DNA of 24,493 nt from CAYLLT01 sp964548565. Lineage in GTDB: Bacteria > Planctomycetota > Phycisphaerae > UBA1845 > PWPN01. The DNA is taken from the NCBI GenBank assembly GCA_964548565.1, contig CAZJTF010000062.1, positions 1-24,493 of the forward strand, written 5' to 3'. This document shows, piece by piece, positions 14,749 through 21,446 of this stretch. Positions within the stretch are counted from its first letter, which is position 1. Each line of letters opens with the position of its first letter. A program made the position numbers and the translations under genes. The notes below the pieces were generated by a model. That model was not told the origin of the DNA. It was given only the letters and a program-made list of their open reading frames with translations, and searched no databases.

Positions 14749-17496
14749 TCACCCGCCGCACGCCTGGTTGACCGGAATCGCCGGCCCGCTGACGCAGTTT
14801 TTGAACTGCACGAAGTCGTCCCCATCGACATCCTGGTCGCCCTGGCCTCCGTTGTCGCGGTCGAAGCAGTGGCAAATGCCGGGTTGCACCAGCGGGCCGA
14901 CAGGCCCCGTGAAACAGGTCTGGAACACGGCGAAATCATCCATGTCGACGTCGTCATCATCGTCCACGTCGGCGAAGGGAACCTTGCACGGGGGAAGCGG
15001 ACAGGAGGTCTGGGCACAGGTTGAGTTCAGGCCCTGGAAGACGCCGCCCGCAGCCGCGCACTGGGCGACTGTCTGGCTGTCCAGGCACTCCGCGGTGGGC
15101 AGGCAGCAGGCCCCGCTGCATATGGTCGTGGCGCAGGTCGCACCGGCGCCGCTCCATGATCCGCCCGACGCGAGGCACGCCTGCTCGGTGTCGTTTTCAG
15201 CGCAGGTGCCATCCGCGCGGCAGCACGCGCCTCGCGGTACGTCGCCGTACACCGCGTTGAACGCGCCGGCGGCCGTGTTGAAGTAGGCCAGCGAGTCCAC
15301 GTCCCACACGGTGTCATGCGTGGATCCATCGAAGCTGGTGTACTCCGACCAGCCGAGGTGTGTGAGGGCCGTCCGGTTATACTTGGTCTCCTTCGAGCAG
15401 GGCGGATCCTCGACGACGCAGTCGAAGTAGTTCTGGCACGGCCCGCCGGGGCAGACGATGTCCATGTCCCAGCTCTGGAAGGAACGCGTCTCCTCGGTGC
15501 CGAGCAGGACGCCCTGATCGTCAAAGATGGCGTGCGACAGGAGGTGCGTCGTCGCGTCGTAGCTGATCGCCAACTGGTAGTCCCGGGTCGGCGCGTCCGG
15601 TCCTAGATTGAAAGTCGCCCCGCACTGAAACAGGAAGTAATAAAGGGCTTCTCCTGCTGCCGAGCACATCCGGACGTAGTAATCATTGCCGACCTTATTG
15701 TGAGACAGGATGCAGCCGAACAGCTGCTCCGTGCAGTTGGTTCTGTCACCGAGGAAAGCCGGGAACTCGATCGCCTGGGTGGTTCCCTCATTCAGGGCGC
15801 TCCAGCGGAAGCGATACAGGCCGCTGAACGAGTCGTTGCCGGTGACGGTCGTACCCAGCGGCTTGCCGCCACGGTCGTTGACCTCCCAGTTGTTGGGACG
15901 ACTACGGGTCGTGACCTTGACGCGTCCGTCACACTGCGCGCCGATCAGCTCTTTTGTGGGGTTGTTGTCCCGCACATTCTCGAGGCCATCCTTGCCGCTG
16001 TGGAAATTCGACCACCAGACGAGTGAGGGCATCGGCTGACAGCCTGCTGCCGCGCAAGTCGTGCCCGCTCCGCGCCAGGCCCCGGTGCACTGCCATTCCA
16101 GCGTTTGGGAGCAGCTGCCGTCCGGCAGACAGCAGGCTCCGGGGGCATCCTGCGGGCACGCTGCGGACGCGCAGCTCGAGCCGGCCCCCTGGAAGGTGCC
16201 GCATTGCGCGGCGCATCCGCCAGTGGAGGTGTCAATGCAGGCTCCATTCGGCAGGCAGCAGGCGCCACCGCTCGGAGGTGGACAGTTGGTGCCCGCACAT
16301 GTCGTATTCGCGCCCTGCCAGGCGCCCGCGCAGTTGTACTGCGTCTTGCCGTCGGTGCAGCTTCCGTCGACATCCGAGCAGCACGCACCCGTCGGGGGCT
16401 GCGGGCAGCTTGTCAGCGTGCAGGCGGTGTTCGCTCCCTGCCAGGCGCCGCCAGCCGCGGCGCATGAAGCGGATGTCTCCTGGCTGCAGGAGCCGTCCGG
16501 ATGGCAGCACGCGCCGATCGGGTCGGGGCATGTGATGTTAGCGCACAGCGAGCCCGCACCCGGCCAGCTCAATCCACCGATGGCGGTGCAGGCCGCCTGC
16601 GACTGGCCATCCAGGCACGTTCCGGCGGGTGCGCAGCAAGCTCCCGTCTGCTGGCTGACTACGGCGTTGAAGGCGCCCGCCGCGTCGTTGAAGTAGGTGA
16701 GCTCGTCGACCTGCCACACGGTCGTGCGGTCAGGCGTCGGCAGGTTCGTGCTGTAGTCGTTCCAGCCGAGGTGCGTCACCGCGAGTGCGGACAGCATCGC
16801 GCCCACGCTGCTCGTGACGGAGGGAAGCAGACCGGCCGTGGCATCGTCCAGATCCTGGGCGACTGAATCGAGCAGGATTCCGGACGCGTCGAAGAAGGCG
16901 ACGCTGAGCACGTGCGAGGCACCGTCGAGACCGACCGCGAAGTAGTAGTCCTGGTTGACGCTCACGTTGAGCTCGGTGGCCGAACCCTTGTAGAAGTGGT
17001 TGCCGTTCCCGATCTCGCCGAACTGAATGCCGATGCGGAGGATGTTACCGCCGGCGCCATCGCTCCGGTGGCGGATGAGGGCCCCGCAGACCTGCCGCGT
17101 GATGTTGCAGACGTTCGGATTACAGAAGCAATTCGTCACGCACGCGTCGGAGCCGCTGAAGCCGAAGCCCTCCCACATGTCGCGGGTGTCGGTGTCCAGG
17201 CTCGACCAGCGGAACTTGTAGAGCCCGCTGAAGGAGTTGTTTGCATTGAGCGTCGCGCCGAGGGGGCGGCCGGCTCGATCGTTGTTCCCCTGAGCGTTGT
17301 TCTTGTCGCGCGTCGTGATCTGGAGCCTGCCGGACGTGACCGGCCCGATCATTGCTTTCGACGTATCGCGGTCCTTGATGTTCACCACACCGTCAGCCGT
17401 ACTGTCGAATGTGGATGTCCAGACTTGCGCGCCCTCTGCGGCCGTGAGCAGCATGCTCAGCAGCAGCGGCGTCAACAGCTTCTTTGCCACGCTCAT
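14749..17496 (-). CDS. Secreted modular protein: two shared domains, seven Cys repeats, dockerin-like tail
   Basis: 915 aa. The ATG at 17496 is chosen over the longer open frame (to 17736) because it has a strong GAGGAGGA site and starts a good signal peptide (MSVAKKLLTPLLLSMLLTAA). Order: shared domain copy 1 (24-281: VWTSTFDSTADGV, DRAGRPLG, FSGLYKFRW, THLGWNDY, VWQVDELTYF); five six-cysteine GACC repeats (about 285-487); shared domain copy 2 (492-752: KPLGTT, FSGLYRFRW, THLGWSEY, VWDVDSLAYF); two more Cys repeats (756-832); dockerin-like tail (839-904) with loops DVDDDDDVDMDDF and DQDVDGDDF. It contains many cysteines, so disulfides and an extracytoplasmic location are expected. No catalytic motif seen. 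It is the first gene of the minus operon, which suggests a structural or substrate-binding role. Confidence 0.88.
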   Translation of the reverse strand: MSVAKKLLTPLLLSMLLTAAEGAQVWTSTFDSTADGVVNIKDRDTSKAMIGPVTSGRLQITTRDKNNAQGNNDRAGRPLGATLNANNSFSGLYKFRWSSLDTDTRDMWEGFGFSGSDACVTNCFCNPNVCNITRQVCGALIRHRSDGAGGNILRIGIQFGEIGNGNHFYKGSATELNVSVNQDYYFAVGLDGASHVLSVAFFDASGILLDSVAQDLDDATAGLLPSVTSSVGAMLSALAVTHLGWNDYSTNLPTPDRTTVWQVDELTYFNDAAGAFNAVVSQQTGACCAPAGTCLDGQSQAACTAIGGLSWPGAGSLCANITCPDPIGACCHPDGSCSQETSASCAAAGGAWQGANTACTLTSCPQPPTGACCSDVDGSCTDGKTQYNCAGAWQGANTTCAGTNCPPPSGGACCLPNGACIDTSTGGCAAQCGTFQGAGSSCASAACPQDAPGACCLPDGSCSQTLEWQCTGAWRGAGTTCAAAGCQPMPSLVWWSNFHSGKDGLENVRDNNPTKELIGAQCDGRVKVTTRSRPNNWEVNDRGGKPLGTTVTGNDSFSGLYRFRWSALNEGTTQAIEFPAFLGDRTNCTEQLFGCILSHNKVGNDYYVRMCSAAGEALYYFLFQCGATFNLGPDAPTRDYQLAISYDATTHLLSHAIFDDQGVLLGTEETRSFQSWDMDIVCPGGPCQNYFDCVVEDPPCSKETKYNRTALTHLGWSEYTSFDGSTHDTVWDVDSLAYFNTAAGAFNAVYGDVPRGACCRADGTCAENDTEQACLASGGSWSGAGATCATTICSGACCLPTAECLDSQTVAQCAAAGGVFQGLNSTCAQTSCPLPPCKVPFADVDDDDDVDMDDFAVFQTCFTGPVGPLVQPGICHCFDRDNGGQGDQDVDGDDFVQFKNCVSGPAIPVNQACGG
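14785..14982 (-). other. Dockerin-like double calcium-loop tail
   Basis: Codes for residues 839-904 of the modular Cys-repeat protein. The Asp-rich first loop (DVDDDDDVDMDDF) and second loop (DQDVDGDDF) are separated by a segment with Cys-His-Cys and DRDNGGQG, matching the tail of the composite FG-GAP protein. Confidence 0.7.
15001..15231 (-). repeat. Two six-cysteine GACC repeats
   Basis: Residues 756-832 of the modular protein hold two repeats that start GACCRADGTC and GACCLPTAEC. They lie between the second shared domain and the dockerin-like tail. Confidence 0.85.
16036..16644 (-). repeat. Array of five six-cysteine GACC repeats
   Basis: Residues 285-487 of the modular protein hold five tandem repeats of roughly 38-44 residues. 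Each starts GACC, has a third Cys about six residues on, a Cys and usually a GG or GAW/GTF motif in the middle, and two closing Cys. Starts read GACCAPAGTC, GACCHPDGSC, GACCSDVDGSC, GACCLPNGAC and GACCLPDGSC. It is a protein-level repeat: DNA copies are diverged. Confidence 0.88.
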
Positions 17497-17526
17497 GTCT
17501 TTCCTCCTCAGCGGCGGCTTTGCGAG

Positions 17527-17555
17527 CCGGTATTCGGGACACAGGCCGATTTCAA
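17527..17555 (-). promoter_or_regulatory. Candidate sigma70-like promoter for the minus operon
   Basis: On the minus strand TTGAAA (17550-17555, five of six matches to the -35 consensus) is followed after 17 bp by TACCGG (17527-17532, a poor -10). It would give a short leader before the SD and the ATG at 17496. Weak call. Confidence 0.25.
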
Positions 17556-17562
17556 AGGGCGG

Positions 17563-17574
17563 CGAGCATGCTCG
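17563..17574. promoter_or_regulatory. Perfect 12-bp palindrome, candidate operator
   Basis: CGAGCATGCTCG is its own reverse complement and lies just upstream of the candidate operon promoter. Possible operator for the adjacent GntR-LacI regulator; inference from position only. Confidence 0.35.
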
Positions 17575-17863
17575 TGCCGGCGGGGTGGCCCGGCCAACTC
17601 CGGGACGCCTGCAGGTGGCGAGAGCTCCGCCCGTCTGCGCCTTCCAGGTTTTCAGAACAAACGGTGCTGATCCAGAGCTGCACAACCGACTCAGAGGCCG
17701 CAATCCTGGCGAACCGCGGCATGAGATGACATTCAAGTGCTGAAACGAAGGGAGTCGTGGGCCTGCTGCCTCGTTCCTGCGCTCCGTCGATCGTCAACGG
17801 TGCAGCATCACAGCAATTTCCCGCCGGCCAGAGTCTTGTCGGACCGGATGCTACTCCCTCCTC

Positions 17864-19012
17864 TCAATTCGTCTCCTGCCCGGCACGGATCTCGCGCACG
17901 GAAGCTCGCTCAACCAGGTGTCCCGGCAATGTCACAGGGCCGAATGGCGGTTCGTGGCCGTCGATAATCGCGGCCAGCAATTCCGCGGATTTCTGGCCGG
18001 CCCCCACGTTGTCGGGAACGTAGGCGGTCAGGGGGACCGAAGACGCGACGTGCAGCACATTCTGGCCGTAGCCGACCAGCGACAAGTCGTCGGGTATCCG
18101 CAGGTTCAACTGTTGAGCGGCGCCAAGCACCGCCTCGCAGACGCGCCAGTTTTCGGCGAAGACCGCTGTCGGACGCGGCGTGGCCGAGAGGATCTCGGAT
18201 GCCAGGCGCAGCAGAGGCTCGCCGGGATAGGCGTGGTGCAGATTGCCGCGCACGAAGGAGACGCCGGCGCGCTCGTACGCCTCGCGTGCACCCTCGGCGA
18301 AGAGCGCGAACGCCCGGTTGTCGATCCAAGAGCCGCACAGCACGGCGATGCGGCGATGGCCCTTCGCGAGCAGGTGGCCAACAGATTCGCGGCACACCAC
18401 GCGGACGTCGTCACCGACCAGGTACGATCGCTCTCCGTAGAAGTAGCCGGTGAAGACGGAGGGGAGCCCGTCGACGACGGCGCGATAGGGCTCGAGACAC
18501 GGCCCGATCGCCAGTACGCCTTCCAACTCCCCGCGCCCGACAATGTGCTGCAGGCGCGTCCTGTCCTCGTCTGAGTCCTCGCCTAGACCGAGGATCTGGA
18601 CGGAGAAGCCTTTCTTGGTCAGGGTCCGCTCCATGGCGCGGAGCACGGTTGCAAAGGCGGCATCCTCGTTCGCGTGGCTGGCCTGTGCGTTCGAGCAGGC
18701 GACCAGAACCGTGCCCCTGACAACCGCCGGGCCCTTGGCGGGGTCGAGCGACATGCGGACGAACGTGCCGCGTGCCTTCTCACGCGAGATGTATCCCTCC
18801 TCCGCCAGGATCGAGAGCGCGTGGCGGACCGTAAATCGGCTGGCACCGTGCTTCTGCTGGAGTTCCTCTTCGGTGCCGAGGCGATCCCCGGGGCGGAGTC
18901 CTTCGCGGGCGATGTGCTGCAGGAGCCGCTGCGCGAGCTCCACATACTTGGGAGCGAACTGGGCCGCGGAGGCCTGTCGCAACCGGAGATGCTGATTGAT
19001 CGGTCGTTCCAC
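17864..19012 (-). CDS. GntR-LacI chimeric transcriptional regulator
   Basis: 382 aa from the GTG at 19012. An N-terminal GntR winged helix (about 20-86: YVELAQRLLQHI, GDRLGTEEELQQKHGASRFT, VRHALSILAEEGYISREKARGTFV) is followed by a LacI/periplasmic-binding-protein type sensor (about 95-370: GVLAIGP, GHRRIAVLCGSWIDNRAF, AVFAENWRVCEAVLGAA, LRIPDDLSLVGYGQN). This architecture is known from the arabinose regulator AraR of Bacillus; such proteins are usually repressors released by a sugar. The GTG is preferred because CAGGA lies seven bases upstream and a promoter-like -10 would overlap the alternative ATG at 19054, which has no SD and adds 14 residues. It is divergent from the PEP-CTERM gene and upstream of the operon, so it probably controls both. 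Ligand unknown. Confidence 0.88.
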   Translation of the reverse strand: MERPINQHLRLRQASAAQFAPKYVELAQRLLQHIAREGLRPGDRLGTEEELQQKHGASRFTVRHALSILAEEGYISREKARGTFVRMSLDPAKGPAVVRGTVLVACSNAQASHANEDAAFATVLRAMERTLTKKGFSVQILGLGEDSDEDRTRLQHIVGRGELEGVLAIGPCLEPYRAVVDGLPSVFTGYFYGERSYLVGDDVRVVCRESVGHLLAKGHRRIAVLCGSWIDNRAFALFAEGAREAYERAGVSFVRGNLHHAYPGEPLLRLASEILSATPRPTAVFAENWRVCEAVLGAAQQLNLRIPDDLSLVGYGQNVLHVASSVPLTAYVPDNVGAGQKSAELLAAIIDGHEPPFGPVTLPGHLVERASVREIRAGQETN

Positions 19013-19046
19013 GGGCGGTTCCTGTAGCGGCTGAATCCTGCAGCGA

Positions 19047-19074
19047 TTGTACATCAACTTTGTTCGTATGCAAG
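19047..19074 (-). promoter_or_regulatory. Candidate regulator promoter
   Basis: On the minus strand TTGCAT, 16 bp, then TACAAT (five of six matches to the -10 consensus). The -10 lies inside a GTAC-centred near-palindrome, which would suit autorepression. If used, translation must start downstream, supporting the GTG at 19012. Weak -35. Confidence 0.3.
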
Positions 19075-19299
19075 TACTTTTCCGCCTATTTGACCCGATT
19101 TGGCGTGCTCCCGGTGCTGCGGTCGTGCAGGAGGCGGAGGAACGCGGGGACCTCGGAAGGAACTTGAGTGCCCGTTATCATCGTGTAAGTAACTCTATAG
19201 CAAGCTTTTACGTACAGTAAGGGGCGCAAAAACCTGAACGGTACCCCCACCGGGCTGCCCCGGTCCAAGAATCTTTGTGCGTTATTCCGAACAAAATAC

Positions 19300-19328
19300 T
19301 TGACAGCGGGCGTTCGCCCGTTCAGAAT
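19300..19328 (+). promoter_or_regulatory. Sigma70-like promoter for the PEP-CTERM gene with palindrome in the spacer
   Basis: A perfect TTGACA (19300-19305) and CAGAAT (19323-19328, four of six) are spaced by exactly 17 bp. The spacer contains the inverted repeat CGGGCG-TT-CGCCCG at 19307-19320. The expected transcript has a leader of roughly 200 nt before the ATG at 19546. Confidence 0.5.
19307..19320. promoter_or_regulatory. Inverted repeat between -35 and -10, candidate operator
   Basis: CGGGCG and CGCCCG flank a TT centre. A repressor bound here would block RNA polymerase. The divergent GntR-LacI protein is the obvious candidate, by position only. Confidence 0.45.
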
Positions 19329-19545
19329 AACACCAACGTCGAGCAGGGCTTCCACATGCAGCGGGTATCGGGTTGCCGATTGTCCCGCAGAGTCCCATAC
19401 GACGACGCCTGTCTTACGCTCAAGGGCGAGCAGTATTCAGTTCTCTTCCGGAGGTGTGCAGTCCGCAATGAAGCTTCCGCGCGTCATCGCGCCGGCGTCG
19501 GCGCATGGCGGCGCGTGTCTCGTGGATAACGACGGAGGTAGGAAG

Positions 19546-20460
19546 ATGACACGGATTGGGGTGGCAGTTTCGATTGCATTGCTTTTGTGCTCGGCGGCTA
19601 CGGCGGCAGAGGTCTGGAAATCGACCTTCGACACGGATGCGGATGGCGTCGTGGATGTCTTCGATAACAACCCGGCGAACGTCGTGATCGGCACGGCATC
19701 GGGCGGGAAGCTGCCGATTTCGGTACAGGACAGCGCCGGGTACGCGCAGACCGACCGGGCCGGGCGCCCGCTCGGAGTCACGCTGGACGGGCACATGGAG
19801 TACAGCGGCCTGATCACTTTCCAGTATGCGGCGGCGCCTCCTAACGTCACGACCTACACGTGGCTGGGCTTTATCGGAGGCGGCGGATCGAATCCCGGCA
19901 TCGCCCGGCAGGTCGTGGGCGCGCTCATGACGAGCTACAAGTCCGGGGAGAACTATTACGTGTACCCGCAGGTGCAGTGGGGCTCGTCGAGCGGCCAGGA
20001 TCGCAATAAGTCGACGACACCGGTCAACCTCGGGGCAGATCCGACGGGCAAGACCTTCCAACTCGCGATCGGGTATCAGGGCGACTACAACCTGAACACC
20101 AACTCGGTCAACAACGGGACCGGCAACATGTATGTGGCCATGTACGACGCGGCCGGGAACCTGCTGAGCCAGACGGTGCAGGGTGACATCACGGGCGGAG
20201 ACGGCGGAGGCCAGGTGGGCCTGATCACGGGCCTGGGTGGGGGACCGGAAAAATATCCTGATTTCCTGTCGAACCAACAGATCACGCATCTCGGCGCCAC
20301 GGACTATGTGACGCTGAAGGGCGTCACGGTGCACTACCTGTTCGACTCCATGGCCTGGTACGACACCCGGGATGGGGCGAAGCAGGCGGTTGTGCCCGAG
20401 CCGGCGGCAGCGTTGCTGCTGCTTGGCGGCCTGGGAATGCTCCGGCGACGCCGGGCGTGA
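19546..20460 (+). CDS. PEP-CTERM sorting-domain protein with the shared STFD-GRPLG-THLGW domain
   Basis: 304 aa. The ATG at 19546 has GGAGG seven bases upstream and starts a signal peptide (MTRIGVAVSIALLLCSAATA); the open frame back to 19300 lies in the leader. Residues 23-275 are a fourth copy of the domain found in the operon proteins: VWKSTFDTDADGVVDV, DRAGRPLG, YSGLITFQY, RQVVGALMTSY, a Phe-Gln-Leu-Ala-Ile-Gly-Tyr segment, YDAAGNLL, THLGATDY. The C-terminus is a PEP-CTERM signal: VVPEP, a short hydrophobic helix (AAALLLLGGLGM) and LRRRRA. Such proteins are sorted and processed by an exosortase, which must be encoded elsewhere. Likely surface or exopolymer associated. No catalytic motif seen. 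Confidence 0.92.
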   Translation: MTRIGVAVSIALLLCSAATAAEVWKSTFDTDADGVVDVFDNNPANVVIGTASGGKLPISVQDSAGYAQTDRAGRPLGVTLDGHMEYSGLITFQYAAAPPNVTTYTWLGFIGGGGSNPGIARQVVGALMTSYKSGENYYVYPQVQWGSSSGQDRNKSTTPVNLGADPTGKTFQLAIGYQGDYNLNTNSVNNGTGNMYVAMYDAAGNLLSQTVQGDITGGDGGGQVGLITGLGGGPEKYPDFLSNQQITHLGATDYVTLKGVTVHYLFDSMAWYDTRDGAKQAVVPEPAAALLLLGGLGMLRRRRA

Positions 20461-20524
20461 CCCGACGTTGTGGCGGTACGCAGCGCAGTTGAATGCGTGC
20501 CGGTGTCCGAAATGATGCCTTGAA

Positions 20525-20567
20525 GGTGACCCGCCTGCGCGGTGAGCAGGCCGGCGGGCGGGTCACC
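20525..20567 (+). terminator. Long GC-rich hairpin after the PEP-CTERM gene
   Basis: An 11-bp perfect inverted repeat (GGTGACCCGCC at 20525-20535 and GGCGGGTCACC at 20557-20567), extendable by three pairs including one wobble, encloses about 21 nt. No T-run follows, so it is either an atypical terminator, an RNA 3' stabiliser or a regulatory hairpin upstream of the pseudopilin gene. Confidence 0.45.
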
Positions 20568-20584
20568 AGTGGCTTCGTGACAGG

Positions 20585-21400
20585 ATGGATGCGATGCATT
20601 ATCAAGTGAAGTCCAAGCGTGCGTTCACGCTGATCGAGGTGCTGGTGGTCGTCGCGATCATCGCGCTGCTCGTCAGTATCCTTCTGCCGGCCCTGAACCG
20701 CGCCCGCGACCAGGGCAAGTCGACACAGTGCCTCAACAATCTCCGGCAGATCGGTACGACGATGGCGTATTACGCCACCGACAGCAAGGATTACATTCCG
20801 CCGTTCACGTACCCGATCACCTTCCGTTTCAAGAACAACGCGAACACGTACCCGGATCCGTACTGGTTCCAGGTTCTGCCGTGGAAGTACCTGGCGAACC
20901 AGTACAAGGTGGTCACCTGCCCGGCGGACAATCTCGACCAGGCGCGTCGAATCGGCCGGACGGGTTTCCCCGAGCTGAACGGCGGCTCGCCACAGATCAC
21001 GTACAGCTACGCCATGAATGACACGATCCCCACGGCCAAGAACGAGACTTACCGGCAGATGGCGGCGCAGGGCCTGCTGCGCGACAGCACCGTCCGGTAC
21101 ACGCCCACGTTTCTTCCGCGGTTGAAACGTCCCGGCCAGACGGCTTACCTGATTGAAACGCTTCAACACAACCTGTTGGCGGGTCAGAGCCAGTTGCGCC
21201 AGTACCGTCGCGACCACGGTGGGATCAAGGACCGCGCAAACCTGCTCTTCGCCGATAACCACGGCGAGTCGAAGGAATTCAAGACGATCTGGTACGGAGA
21301 TTTCGCGACCGGGAACCCTCAACCCGAAAACAAGTGGCCCGGCCGGTTCCGTCAGCTCTGGTTCGGCGACCCGACGGCCACCAGCCGCATCCTGTATTAG
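20585..21400 (+). CDS. Type II secretion-like pseudopilin (prepilin N-methylation motif, DUF1559-like)
   Basis: 271 aa. The N-terminus is a prepilin leader with cleavage motif KRA|FTLIEV and hydrophobic helix VLVVVAIIALLVSILLPAL, followed by NRARDQGKSTQCLNNLRQIG. Ala instead of Gly sits before the cleavage point, which I recall as common in planctomycete members. Near the C-terminus HGGIKDRANLLFADNHGE resembles the H-x9-DG-type ending of planctomycete DUF1559-like proteins. It would be processed by a prepilin peptidase and act in an inner-membrane/periplasmic pseudopilus, or be a free surface protein. The ATG at 20585 is used; the ATG at 20594 is equally possible. It lies 124 bp after the PEP-CTERM gene, with a hairpin between. 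Confidence 0.9.
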   Translation: MDAMHYQVKSKRAFTLIEVLVVVAIIALLVSILLPALNRARDQGKSTQCLNNLRQIGTTMAYYATDSKDYIPPFTYPITFRFKNNANTYPDPYWFQVLPWKYLANQYKVVTCPADNLDQARRIGRTGFPELNGGSPQITYSYAMNDTIPTAKNETYRQMAAQGLLRDSTVRYTPTFLPRLKRPGQTAYLIETLQHNLLAGQSQLRQYRRDHGGIKDRANLLFADNHGESKEFKTIWYGDFATGNPQPENKWPGRFRQLWFGDPTATSRILY

Positions 21401-21414
21401 CGGCGCCTTTCCTG

Positions 21415-21446
21415 TTGACAACCTGGTGGGCTGCCGGCGGTATTGC
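21415..21446 (+). promoter_or_regulatory. Candidate promoter for the BNR-SGNH fusion gene
   Basis: A perfect TTGACA at 21415-21420 lies just after the pseudopilin stop. The best -10 (TATTGC, 21441-21446) is poor and spaced at 20 bp. An inverted repeat overlaps the -10 region. Confidence 0.3.

Larger units (their letters stand above)
17497..17863. other. Intergenic leader region between regulator and minus operon
   Basis: About 370 bp without a convincing gene. It holds the ribosome site of the gene at 14749-17496, a weak promoter candidate (17527-17555), a perfect 12-bp palindrome (17563-17574) and, near the regulator stop, an imperfect GC hairpin without a T-run. I see nothing else in it. 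Confidence 0.6.
19013..19545. other. Divergent regulatory region between regulator and PEP-CTERM gene
   Basis: About 530 bp, more AT-rich than its surroundings between roughly 19040 and 19330. It holds candidate promoters on both strands, GTAC-centred near-palindromes at 19047-19055 and 19073-19080, an inverted repeat TTAC-N5-GTAA at 19208-19220, a hairpin ACCGGG-CTGC-CCCGGT at 19249-19264, and a palindrome inside the plus-strand promoter. The sequence CGAACAAA occurs once per strand (19059-19066 on minus, 19288-19295 on plus). The last 200 bp before the PEP-CTERM gene would be a long 5' leader. No gene seen. Confidence 0.6.

Noticed and set aside
13471..15024. 517-codon plus-strand open frame opposite the third FG-GAP gene
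   Set aside because: Antisense shadow of FG-GAP motifs and of the dockerin-like tail.
16036..16644. Possible CRISPR-like or tandem DNA repeat
   Set aside because: The periodicity is at protein level (Cys repeats), units vary in length and there are no identical repeats or spacers.
17497..17736. 80-codon N-terminal extension of the Cys-repeat protein
   Set aside because: GAGGAGGA and a clean signal peptide mark the ATG at 17496; the extension would bury the signal peptide.
17824..17847. Terminator after the regulator (CCGGCC ... GACCGG)
   Set aside because: Six pairs with a wobble, a 12-nt loop and no T-run; too weak to call.
19086..19355. 89-codon minus-strand open frame just upstream of the regulator
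   Set aside because: Mixed third positions, no SD, and it spans the divergent promoters and inverted repeats, so it is more likely regulatory DNA.
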